Shown in pieces: positions 7,256-14,393 of a DNA stretch of 14,579 nt. A program made the translations under genes and the position numbers. How positions within the stretch are numbered: the stretch's first letter is position 1; every line of letters starts with the position of its first letter. Below the pieces are notes generated by a model. The model had not been told where the DNA came from. It did not search any database and saw nothing but the letters and a program-made list of their open reading frames with translations. Source of the DNA: Candidatus Poribacteria bacterium. Lineage in GTDB: Bacteria; Poribacteria; DTPJ01. The DNA is taken from positions 1-14,579 of the forward strand of contig DTPJ01000725.1 in the NCBI GenBank assembly GCA_011334435.1, written 5' to 3'.

Positions 7256-7256
7256 T
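7208..7256. repeat. Hexanucleotide tandem repeat at the start of the four-helix-bundle gene
   Basis: The plus strand shows eight copies of GTCATY (one begins with C), with one extra T between the seventh and eighth. On the coding strand this is ATGACA/ATGACG repeated, giving alternating Met-Thr. Because the unit is six bases, copy-number change would keep the frame but change the number of start codons and the spacing to the ribosome site. Confidence 0.9.
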
Positions 7257-7263
7257 GTTAACA

Positions 7264-8517
7264 TCACCCTCCCCAATACTCCCCTGGTTTTGGTCTCTGC
7301 AGTAATCTCCTCCAGAATCCCATTGCCCATGAAAAATGCATGATCGGAAACGCACTTAGTAATTTGGGAAAGAGAAAAAGCCGTTCTTTTAATGAAAGAC
7401 TTACCTCACCCTTATCAGTGCTTACAGTTCTACTTTTTAAAGCCATAGCCGCAGAAACTACAAGGTCTACTCCCAAATAGACAGAGCATATCATAAACCA
7501 TAAGTAAAAAAATAAACTATTAGTAATTGCCAATATCGGCAAAACAACCAGCGACAAAAGAAAAGAAGGCGGAATAAACTGCCGCCAGGCAGTCAAACTT
7601 CCCCTCTTGAGTAAATTTCCCGCTTTAGCCCCACCATAACGATAATAAAGTTTCCATAAATCCTTGAAACTATCTCTCGGATAATAATATGCAACGATAT
7701 CTTTATTGAAATAGACTTTACCACCTGCCTTTCTTATCCTGTAGTTCATATCCGCATCTTCACTGATTACAGCTGCTTCTTCGTCAAACAATCCAACCTT
7801 ATCAAATATCTCCTTTCTAAAACAACCAAGATAAACCGTGTCCACAAAACCACTTTTTCTCCCTAATCTAAACTCCGCATTACCGACACCAAACGGATGC
7901 GACAACGCCATCCCTATAGCTGTTTGGGTTAAGGTTTGAGTTTTGAGGCAAAACGCCTGAGGTCTGAGGTTAGAAGTCCGAGGGGCAGTTTCTTTGGCCT
8001 CCAACCTCTCACCTCCAACCTCTAACTTTATTATCGGTTTCTGCATCCCTCCCACATTATCTGCCCCTGTTTCTATAAGTGTCTTCACACATTTTTCAAT
8101 ATAGTCTTCTGCTATAACTGTTCTTGCGTCAATCCTCATAATAACATCACCATTTGCCTCTTTGATGCCTATATTCAAAGCCGATGCCCTATGACCTTTG
8201 GGGTTGTCAATGAGCCGAATAACGGGTAAATGTTTGAGGTTTGAGGTTTGAGGTTTGTTTTCCTTTACCTCTAACCTCTCGCTTTCAACCTCTCGTCCCT
8301 GCCCTCTTGTCTCTGACCTCCAACCACTAACCTCCAACTTCCTGCCTTTTGTCACAAACTTTTTTACTATTTCCCTTGTCCTATCCGTGCTCATTCCATC
8401 AATGACAAGAATTTCAGTTTTATCCGTTGGATAGGTCTGATTCACTAGTTGCTCTAAACATCTTTCAATATAATTTTCTTCATTTTTAACAGGAATAATA
8501 ATAGAAACTTTTTTCAT
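7264..8517 (-). CDS. ExoA-like GT2 glycosyltransferase with two in-frame repeat inserts
   Basis: This 417-residue family 2 glycosyltransferase opens with KKVSIIIPVKNEENYIERC and VIDGMSTDRT. It then has GHRASALNIGIKEANGD and the metal/sugar site MRIDART (127-133). The run SHPFGVGNAEFR followed by FVDTVYLGCF, and SEDADMNYRIRKAGG (252-266), resemble ExoA-type enzymes. The C-terminus has hydrophobic membrane segments at about 316-333 and 334-360. It would add one sugar to a lipid-linked repeat unit at the inner membrane. Two stretches, residues about 60-97 and 164-196, interrupt the fold at loop positions and are encoded by the dispersed palindromic repeat. The frame is preserved in both. No strong Shine-Dalgarno site precedes ATG 8517. 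Confidence 0.88.
   Translation of the reverse strand: MKKVSIIIPVKNEENYIERCLEQLVNQTYPTDKTEILVIDGMSTDRTREIVKKFVTKGRKLEVSGWRSETRGQGREVESERLEVKENKPQTSNLKHLPVIRLIDNPKGHRASALNIGIKEANGDVIMRIDARTVIAEDYIEKCVKTLIETGADNVGGMQKPIIKLEVGGERLEAKETAPRTSNLRPQAFCLKTQTLTQTAIGMALSHPFGVGNAEFRLGRKSGFVDTVYLGCFRKEIFDKVGLFDEEAAVISEDADMNYRIRKAGGKVYFNKDIVAYYYPRDSFKDLWKLYYRYGGAKAGNLLKRGSLTAWRQFIPPSFLLSLVVLPILAITNSLFFYLWFMICSVYLGVDLVVSAAMALKSRTVSTDKGEVSLSLKERLFLFPKLLSAFPIMHFSWAMGFWRRLLQRPKPGEYWGG
7930..8028. repeat. Near-palindromic coding repeat, copy 2 (in the ExoA-like glycosyltransferase)
   Basis: A G-rich arm (GAGGTCTGAGGTTAGAAG and flanks) and a C-rich arm (CCTCCAACCTCTCACC and on to CCTCTAACTT) surround a T-rich core (GTTTCTTTGG). 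On the coding strand it gives KLEVGGERLEAKETAPRTSNL. The core aligns with copies 1 and 3. It interrupts the protein between GGMQKPI and TQTAIGMALSHPFG. Confidence 0.82.
8227..8341. repeat. Near-palindromic coding repeat, copy 3 (in the ExoA-like glycosyltransferase)
   Basis: The left arm is a run of GTTTGAG heptamers (8232-8258). The core is TTTTCCTTTA. The long right arm is built of CCTCTAA/CCTCCAA variants. On the coding strand it gives KLEV, then ESERLEVKENKPQTSNLKHLP. This is the longest copy because the C-rich arm is expanded. It lies between the first helix/strand unit of the GT-A domain (KKFVTKG) and VIRLIDNPKG. Confidence 0.82.
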
Positions 8518-8615
8518 AAGTTCATTGTATAGGAATTTCCATTTTAAGTGCTTGTATAATCGCCAGTTATGTTGACAGGTCTTCCTAAGTCCGCCGAAGG
8601 CGATAAGTTCACTTT

Positions 8616-8705
8616 TTACACTCTTTTTACAGCTAAAATCTTATCTGTACTCAAGCTTTCCCCAGTTATGGGCTGCAGATCATAGCCTATGGATTCTAAG
8701 AATTC
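8616..8705 (-). pseudogene. Untranslated C-terminal remnant of the FkbM methyltransferase
   Basis: Directly after the TGA at 8706-8708, the same reading frame encodes EFLESIGYDLQP, then ITGESLSTDKILAVKRV, then TAA (8616-8618). The FLESIGYDL...ILAVK pattern is how FkbM proteins normally end. This part was therefore coding until a point mutation made the TGA, or until a sequencing error did. Without it the protein lacks its last strand and helix and may be unstable. Confidence 0.75.
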
Positions 8706-9353
8706 TCAGCATTTTTGATGCACTTCGATTCCGTGAGTAGACAAAAATATCGTTGGATGGTACTTAATAAGTATTTCCCTTGCTCCCAAAAGTGCCAGAT
8801 ATTCCCCTCCTTCAATATCCATTTTTATATAATCTGGCGGTGGTATTTCACCATTTAAAACAATTTCATCTAATCCAACTAATTTGACCTTAAAACGACC
8901 TTCTGTCGAGAGATAACCCGTATAACTACTAGGTTCAATCCTAAAGAAAGCATTACCACTCTTCCCACCAACTGCAGCTTCAATAAGTGTTACATTATTA
9001 CAATGATTAAGTTGTAGGTGTTTCTTCAAATAATGGATATTTCGGGGTAGTGGTTCAAAAGCAATTACACGACCGCCATTGCCTACTAATACTGACGCCA
9101 ACAGTGTGTAAAAACCTACATGTGCTCCGATATCATAAACAAACACCCCTTCCGTAATGGTTTTGGTAAAAAGCTCTTGATGTTTGTGCTCATAGGTACC
9201 CAAACAATAGCGAGGATTACCCGAACTAACAATCCATTTCATGCCTTTAAGTCTTCCCTTCAAAATGTGCACCGCCATATTTGGAAATATAGATTCCAGA
9301 AGTAATCTTAAAGCCCTCTTAATATTCTTATTGAATTGCCTAAAATAGGTCAT
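8706..9353 (-). CDS. FkbM-family methyltransferase, C-terminus cut by a premature TGA
   Basis: This SAM-dependent methyltransferase of the FkbM family is 215 residues as encoded. The SAM-binding motif is YDIGAHVGFYT (about 73-83). AFEPLPRN follows at about 98-105, and the family motif IKMDIEGGE is at about 176-184. FkbM enzymes O-methylate sugars or other hydroxyls, so this one probably caps or decorates the glycan. The frame stops at TGA 8706-8708 directly after HQKC, but the same frame continues for 30 codons of convincing FkbM C-terminus. ATG 9353 is chosen over TTG 9368 because GAGG (9363-9366) is 9 nt upstream. The start lies inside the GT4 gene's 3' end. Confidence 0.8.
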   Translation of the reverse strand: MTYFRQFNKNIKRALRLLLESIFPNMAVHILKGRLKGMKWIVSSGNPRYCLGTYEHKHQELFTKTITEGVFVYDIGAHVGFYTLLASVLVGNGGRVIAFEPLPRNIHYLKKHLQLNHCNNVTLIEAAVGGKSGNAFFRIEPSSYTGYLSTEGRFKVKLVGLDEIVLNGEIPPPDYIKMDIEGGEYLALLGAREILIKYHPTIFLSTHGIEVHQKC

Positions 9354-10506
9354 TACCAATAACCTCAATTATATATTTAGACCATATTTTAACTGATTTC
9401 CCAGTGTTCCATTCAGATTGAATTAAGTTATATCCTTTTTCAGCCATTTTCTTCATTTCCTCAGGATGTCGAAGTGCATAAAGCATATGCTCTGACAAAG
9501 TTTTTTCATCCCCTGCTTTATAAAGCAATCCGGTTTCTCCATGTTTTATAAGATCATATGAGGCATGGGCTCCATCAGAACAGATTACTGGAACCTTCAT
9601 ACAATGACTTTCATTAACAACAGTACACCAATCATCAAAATAAGACGGAACTACTGAAAAATCCGACAACGCATAAAACGCAGGCACATCATTGTATGGG
9701 ACCGAATTAATCCATTTGAAATTTTTATGATGAATTTCAGCAAAATCTATTACCATATCTCTCATAGGTCCTTCCCCAATAAGCAACAGCTGAACCTCAT
9801 CTGTTTTTTGTAATAACAAGTTGTATGCTTTCAAAAGAGTTTCTATTCCTTTTCTTTTTACCAGTTGAGAAATGCAGATAAACAATGGTCTGTCATCCAA
9901 TAATAATTCTTGGCGCTTCAATCTTTTGTCACTTTCATTCAAGGAATATTTAGCGTAGTCAAAATGCTCCTCGTTAATAACATGTTTAACCACAACAATC
10001 TTTTCATCAGGCACTCCAAGCCGAATAGCATCACTTTTTGCTTTTGTTCCGTATACAAAAATTAAATGCTGAGCTTTTAAAAATTTTTTTGCAATATATC
10101 TAGTTGCTTCTGCTCTTAAGAGCCATATTAAATTTGGACTCCAATCTCTGAGTCCCATAATCCAGCCGATTGATGGAATATGATTTTTGATAGCAAAGTT
10201 GCTGGCTAAAAAGCATCCTATTTCAGACCATGGTGTGATTATGATGAGGTCAGGATTAACTGATCGCAACATTTTTTTAACTCCTAAATTCACCGTTACT
10301 TCTTTTGAAGCGATAGAAAAGCGAAGCCCCTTTATTATTTGTGGAATGACTAAACAATTTTCAATATTCCAAGGTCTATTCTTCTCTTTCTCAGAAAGCA
10401 AATAATAATATAATTGCACATTGTCAACCAATCGCCGTTGTATCTCATCAAATAACAATTGATGGTTTGGATACCATGCCCTACTTACTATAACAATATT
10501 TTTCAT
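9340..10506 (-). CDS. GT-B glycosyltransferase, family 4 (GT1/GT4 type)
   Basis: This 388-residue retaining glycosyltransferase has a divergent N-terminal acceptor domain. The C-terminal nucleotide-sugar domain begins near LFICISQLVKRKGIETLLKAY (208-228), with LLIGEGPMRD at 241-250. The EX7E region reads FDDWCTVVNESHCMKVPVI (290-308). Its first acidic residue is Asp rather than Glu, and the second Glu is E299. GETGLLYKAGD near 323-333 completes the pattern. It would transfer a sugar from an NDP donor to the growing repeat unit on the cytoplasmic face. ATG 10506 has a GGGAG about 4 nt upstream, inside the polymerase gene's end (26-nt overlap). The donor sugar cannot be predicted. Confidence 0.88.
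   Translation of the reverse strand: MKNIVIVSRAWYPNHQLLFDEIQRRLVDNVQLYYYLLSEKEKNRPWNIENCLVIPQIIKGLRFSIASKEVTVNLGVKKMLRSVNPDLIIITPWSEIGCFLASNFAIKNHIPSIGWIMGLRDWSPNLIWLLRAEATRYIAKKFLKAQHLIFVYGTKAKSDAIRLGVPDEKIVVVKHVINEEHFDYAKYSLNESDKRLKRQELLLDDRPLFICISQLVKRKGIETLLKAYNLLLQKTDEVQLLLIGEGPMRDMVIDFAEIHHKNFKWINSVPYNDVPAFYALSDFSVVPSYFDDWCTVVNESHCMKVPVICSDGAHASYDLIKHGETGLLYKAGDEKTLSEHMLYALRHPEEMKKMAEKGYNLIQSEWNTGKSVKIWSKYIIEVIGNDLF
9363..9366 (-). promoter_or_regulatory. Shine-Dalgarno site that sets the FkbM start at 9353
   Basis: GAGG on the minus strand, 9 nt before ATG 9353 and inside the last codons of the GT4 gene. The upstream TTG at 9368 overlaps this site and has none of its own. Confidence 0.5.
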
Positions 10507-11767
10507 TTTGCTCCCTTTTATTAATCTGCGCGATAGTTATACCAATCCCTAACAAGAACCAAAAATAAATTGCTCCTGGAAATCCATCAATGCAATTAAA
10601 CACAACAGAATAAATTACTATTATTAAAATAGAGAGACGTATACCTTTTAATAAATTTTTAAGGAAAGGATCTTGACATATTTTAGTAATTTTTTTCAAA
10701 TATCTAAAAACAATAAATATAAAAATTAAAAATAACCCTAACCCAATTATTCCACCATTAAGGAACAGGCTTATCAGTGAACTATCAACATATGATGTTT
10801 CAATCGAAAAGTTGCCTAACTCTGCTGCCTTGGTAGCTGACGGTCCATAATACCCCATGCCATGCCCAAAAATTATTCTATCCAGTGAAACTGGTATCAA
10901 TTGAGCCCAAACACTAATAAATCTTACATCTTCAAAAATATTTGATTGCAATAATCTATGGCTTTCTAAATGACTTATAACAGGAAGTAAAAGCAGACAA
11001 AGGATTAATAATGAGGCAGTTGCCGCAATATATCTAAATTTGATAATTTTATATCTTACAGAAGAGATTACTAAAATCATCATCAATACAATAATACCGG
11101 TTCTTGATTGGATAATTAATATTGCTATACCAGAAGTAATTACAGCAAATAAAACTAAATATTTTTTGACAAGATATTTTCTTATGCTTAATAATAAAAA
11201 TATTGCCAAGTTGCAAAATAAAGAAAGCTCTATATAACTTATAAAACTAGAATTTATATATCCATGTTCAGCTTTCCACTCGTTTCCGGTAATAATCAAA
11301 TAAGGACTCACATATCTAAATATGAACTGCAAGATTGCATATATATTAATAACAATAGTTATATAAACTATCAAATTAGCAATGGCTTCAATGTCTTTTT
11401 TTTCTCTAAAAGCATACAATGTCATAAATAGTACCGGTACATAGGCAAATGTGTTTCGAATAGATAAAGCGGATCCTAAAAGACCAATATCACCATAGCT
11501 TTTTGATAGAGAACTTATCATATACATAAAAAAAATCGCATAAGATAAAACTATCATATTTGGAATTCTAATATTCTGAGGCACCATTAAAAAACGAAGC
11601 ACAAACACCAGCAAAACAATTATAAAAACAACGTCTTTAAAGGTAGTAAACATTTCATGAAATGGCAACACTCCTTCTAATGCCAGATAAGCATAAAAAT
11701 CAAAAAAAAGCCCGTGAAACATGCATACAATAACTAAATAAGTAATGAATAATTTTCTAAATGTCAT
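10481..11767 (-). CDS. O-antigen polymerase/ligase-type membrane protein (Wzy-like)
   Basis: This is a strongly hydrophobic protein of 428 residues with roughly ten to twelve predicted membrane segments. It has a large periplasmic-type loop around GNEWKAEHGYINSSF. The Wzy_C/ligase signature QSRTG lies at about 220-224 at the start of a membrane segment. FGHGMGYYG (about 300-308) comes in a later loop, as seen in O-antigen ligases and polymerases. Wzy joins lipid-linked repeat units; WaaL-type ligases transfer them to lipid A-core. The two cannot be separated here, although a place inside the glycan cluster favours Wzy. I use ATG 11767, directly before the first membrane segment; a TTG at 11812 would add 15 residues. 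Neither start has a good Shine-Dalgarno site. The region is very AT-rich. Confidence 0.83.
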   Translation of the reverse strand: MTFRKLFITYLVIVCMFHGLFFDFYAYLALEGVLPFHEMFTTFKDVVFIIVLLVFVLRFLMVPQNIRIPNMIVLSYAIFFMYMISSLSKSYGDIGLLGSALSIRNTFAYVPVLFMTLYAFREKKDIEAIANLIVYITIVINIYAILQFIFRYVSPYLIITGNEWKAEHGYINSSFISYIELSLFCNLAIFLLLSIRKYLVKKYLVLFAVITSGIAILIIQSRTGIIVLMMILVISSVRYKIIKFRYIAATASLLILCLLLLPVISHLESHRLLQSNIFEDVRFISVWAQLIPVSLDRIIFGHGMGYYGPSATKAAELGNFSIETSYVDSSLISLFLNGGIIGLGLFLIFIFIVFRYLKKITKICQDPFLKNLLKGIRLSILIIVIYSVVFNCIDGFPGAIYFWFLLGIGITIAQINKREQNEKYCYSK

Positions 11768-11913
11768 GATTAATAAATTATATGCGATAAATAAAATATG
11801 ATCAGAATACAAATAATCACTGTTGGATGATTTCTATGGATAAACATCTAAGCACACTTGAATTTATTCATATTACACGCAGGTCTCCATATCTAAATTA
11901 ATCATAAGGTTCG

Positions 11914-12759
11914 TTATGTCTTGGTATTATTGATATAGTAATCAATTCCTCGAATTACCCACGATTTGTAGGTATCAAGAGGTATTCTATTAAACCCAAA
12001 TTCACTAAGATGTCTATTAACTTGCTCTTTTAATTCAGTTGAATGAACCTCGATTACAATCTTTTTAACATTGGATAGAAATTCCTTTGCGCCTTCCAAA
12101 ACTTTCATTTCTGCTCCCTCTACATCAACCTTAAGAATGTCAATTCTTGCAATATTCATTGTTTGAACAAAATTATAAATAGTATCAAATTCAATAGGTA
12201 TTTTAGTATAACTATCGCAGGAAGCCATTGTTGAAAGACTATTTTTATCTATTTCAGTTGGCGAAAGAACAAATCCGTTACCGTAATCGTGCTTGAAAAA
12301 ATAAATGCCTCTCCCGACATTGTTATAAAGAGCTTTTGGCACAATAGTAACATTATTTATTCCATTCACATCAAGATGATACTGCAATATTTTTTGAATA
12401 TCTGGAAATGGCTCAAACGCATATACGGAAATATCATTCACCTTCTGTTTCATCAATATGCTATAAAACCCTTCACCTGCCCCGACATCAAAAATAATAT
12501 CACCTTTTTTAGGGACGAAGTCATCTAAAGCTGTTAAATACTCAGCTACGAATATCTCTTTATAGATTCCAATCATGTCCCCATATGATAGGAATTTAAC
12601 ATCTTTAAAATTTAAGAGTTTCTGATTCAGTGAATATAAGTTTCTTTTTGTTCCAAATATCTTCCGCTTTAATAATGACGAGCCTGTAAAAGATAATGTA
12701 TAGACATCCCTTGCTCTTAAGATCATTTTAAATAAACTTCCGTATTGAGAGATAGACAT
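11914..12759 (-). CDS. FkbM-family methyltransferase
   Basis: This 281-residue SAM-dependent methyltransferase is complete. Motif I is FDVGAGEGFYS (90-100), followed by YAFEPFPD (113-120), and the family motif ILKVDVEGAEMKVLEGA lies at about 208-224. The end, IVIEVHSTELKEQ, is followed by a normal C-terminal tail, unlike the truncated FkbM at 8706-9353. The first 65 residues form an extension before the methyltransferase core. Its likely role is O-methylation of a glycan residue. AAGGAG lies 6 nt before ATG 12759. It is followed by a gap of about 146 bp to the Wzy-like gene, in which I see no clear terminator. Confidence 0.88.
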   Translation of the reverse strand: MSISQYGSLFKMILRARDVYTLSFTGSSLLKRKIFGTKRNLYSLNQKLLNFKDVKFLSYGDMIGIYKEIFVAEYLTALDDFVPKKGDIIFDVGAGEGFYSILMKQKVNDISVYAFEPFPDIQKILQYHLDVNGINNVTIVPKALYNNVGRGIYFFKHDYGNGFVLSPTEIDKNSLSTMASCDSYTKIPIEFDTIYNFVQTMNIARIDILKVDVEGAEMKVLEGAKEFLSNVKKIVIEVHSTELKEQVNRHLSEFGFNRIPLDTYKSWVIRGIDYYINNTKT

Positions 12760-12800
12760 TCATAACTCCTTACAATTATTTTTCACATAAAATAACAAGT

Positions 12801-13790
12801 CTAAACAGATAGCCTTTTAAAAATTTTGCCTGTTAATAACTGAAATGAATTCAATATAAACTGACGTATAATAACTGCCATAGCAGGATTTAACTCTCCA
12901 AAATCGGTGCTTCTCCAAGGGGTGAGCTGAAATAAATAATAAGCCGTGCCTTTCAAATTGCCTTGTCGAAGACATTCATAACTCCAGCGGAGAAGATGGT
13001 ATACTATACCCCTGGCGGCGTTTTTCCTTATTAGGGTAATTTCTTCAGATTTGTATAATTTCTTCATCTTTGTTGATAAAAGAGTCTTTCGTAAAACATT
13101 CGTATATTCCCGTAATATTGACCCGTTGAGTATGCTTTTACTAGTAAAAGTTTTTCCATGGTGCCTAATATAAGCCAATGGTCTATTGATGTAGCCTATT
13201 TTATAATTTTCCAACTCCAGCCGAAACCAAAAATCCAAATCCGTGCATAGATACATAGATGTATCAAAACCGTTTAATTTGTTGAAAACGCTCCGTCGTA
13301 TAAGAACTGTTTGTGTGCAAATATAATTTTTAATAATATGTGATAAGAATTCATCCTTACCATTTTTGACATATAAACCGGCATGTGGGATATTGGTTCG
13401 GATGATTTTATCGTTATTGTTTATAACGTAAAATCCGGAATAAACACACGCTAATTCGGGGTCTTCATCCAGTAATTTACTTTCCTGCTCAAGCATTTCA
13501 GGGTGAAGTGCGTCATCGTCATTAAGAAAAGTGATATATTCTCCTCTGCTGATCGATGCGCACTTATTCCAGGATGATGTCACACCCAGTCTTTCGTTCG
13601 TCCTGAAATATACAATCCTGGGATCATCAAATTGCTTTACTATATCATTAGTATTATCTGTTGAGCAATCATCAAGAACAACTATTTCAATGTTTGGAAG
13701 AGTTTGCCTCAACGCGCTTTTGATGGAGGTTTTAAGATATTCAGCACGGTTCCTGGTAGAAATACATACGCTAACTTTGAATATTTGCAA
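12801..13790 (-). CDS. GT2-family glycosyltransferase
   Basis: This 329-residue family 2 glycosyltransferase has the GT-A start VSVCISTRNRAEYL, VVLDDCSTD (about 37-45) and the DxD-type metal site FLNDDDALHP (about 88-97). CTDLDFWFRLE (about 182-192) supplies the C-terminal catalytic acidic residues. It has no clear membrane segment, so it is probably a peripheral inner-membrane enzyme that adds one sugar to the lipid-linked unit. I chose the TTG at 13790 because GGAGGT (13798-13803) is 7 nt upstream. A longer TTG start at 13805 would place that site inside the gene. It closely follows the broken radical SAM gene, with which it was probably co-transcribed. Confidence 0.87.
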   Translation of the reverse strand: MQIFKVSVCISTRNRAEYLKTSIKSALRQTLPNIEIVVLDDCSTDNTNDIVKQFDDPRIVYFRTNERLGVTSSWNKCASISRGEYITFLNDDDALHPEMLEQESKLLDEDPELACVYSGFYVINNNDKIIRTNIPHAGLYVKNGKDEFLSHIIKNYICTQTVLIRRSVFNKLNGFDTSMYLCTDLDFWFRLELENYKIGYINRPLAYIRHHGKTFTSKSILNGSILREYTNVLRKTLLSTKMKKLYKSEEITLIRKNAARGIVYHLLRWSYECLRQGNLKGTAYYLFQLTPWRSTDFGELNPAMAVIIRQFILNSFQLLTGKIFKRLSV

Positions 13791-13797
13791 GATTACC

Positions 13798-13803
13798 ACC
13801 TCC
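13798..13803 (-). promoter_or_regulatory. Shine-Dalgarno site that sets the GT2 start
   Basis: GGAGGT on the minus strand, 7 nt before TTG 13790. It decides between this TTG and the earlier TTG at 13805, which overlaps the site. Confidence 0.6.
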
Positions 13804-13808
13804 AAGTT

Positions 13809-14357
13809 CTATTTATCTGAGTTACCTGTTGAGAAAACATAATAGAATCTTCTTATTGTCTCAGGACCTTGTTCCCAAAATTTGATCACAATTAATTTTG
13901 GATTATGTAAAAGACACTTCAACTGATGGAAAAATGTTTTTTTGCGCATCGCTTTGAGAATAGCATTAATGTCACCAGTATTGAATTCTTCGGTTTCAAC
14001 TAAAGAAATGCCTGTTTCCTGATTTCCCCTAGCCATTATTTCCTGGGTCAATTTTTGATTTATATACCCCCTCTCAATTGCAATATTATACACTTCCGTC
14101 CCAAGCATGGGTAGAAGACGCGAAAATAGGGGGGTCACATTGTATTCTTTCATAAGTTTAATGGCAAAATTTAGTGTATCATTCATTGTCTGCTTGGTTT
14201 CTCCTGGCATTCCTAAAATAAAGAATGCTTTTAAATTGAGTCTCGCTTGTTTGCATCACATGGCTGAATGTTCTACTTTTTTTAAATCAAGTTTTTTCTT
14301 GATTATATTATCAAGCACAAACTGGTTTCCTGATTCAACCCCGAAAATCAACTCTAC
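13809..14357 (-). pseudogene. Radical SAM protein gene, 5'-truncated by an IS and frameshifted
   Basis: The 3' part of a radical SAM gene, of the type often fused to a B12-binding domain in surface-glycan loci. Next to the IS it begins with VELIFGVESGNQFVLDN, the conserved FGVESG strand of radical SAM barrels. The frame then breaks at a run of six A residues (minus strand, near 14278-14283), where one more A would be needed. The next segment (VEHSAM, stop, CKQARLNLKAFF) contains TGA 14257-14259. A second slip at a T run near 14218 restores the original frame, giving ILGMPGETKQTMND and an open stretch to TAG at 13809. The ATG at 14210 could express only a C-terminal fragment. The CxxxCxxC cluster motif should lie beyond the IS, outside the window. 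The gene is almost certainly inactive. Confidence 0.85.
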
Positions 14358-14383
14358 TGACCCCTGATGCCAATAATAGACAC
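14358..14383. repeat. Putative terminal inverted repeat of the IS3-family element
   Basis: This block starts TGACCCCTGATG and ends TAGACAC on the plus strand, between the broken radical SAM gene and the transposase stop. The partner repeat is not in the window, so the assignment rests on form and on the point where radical SAM similarity ends. Confidence 0.6.
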
Positions 14384-14393
14384 GAAACTTTAC

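Noticed and set aside
6680..8341. CRISPR array or spacer-like structure formed by the short repeats
   Set aside because: The units are 7 nt, unevenly spaced and inside conserved genes. There are no 25-40 nt repeats with unique spacers and no cas genes.
8591..8604. CCGCC-GAA-GGCG hairpin as a terminator after the FkbM gene
   Set aside because: The stem is only about four strong pairs, and on the minus strand no U-rich run follows it. The downstream glycosyltransferase is close, so readthrough is more likely.
8706..8708. Selenocysteine codon in the FkbM methyltransferase
   Set aside because: The position is not catalytic in this family, and I do not see a clear SECIS-like hairpin at the right distance; a nonsense mutation is simpler.
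11768..11812. TATAAT-like promoter before the Wzy-like gene
   Set aside because: A perfect TATAAT occurs, but the -35 at 17 bp spacing (CTGATC) is poor, it would leave almost no leader, and the region is so AT-rich that such matches are expected by chance.
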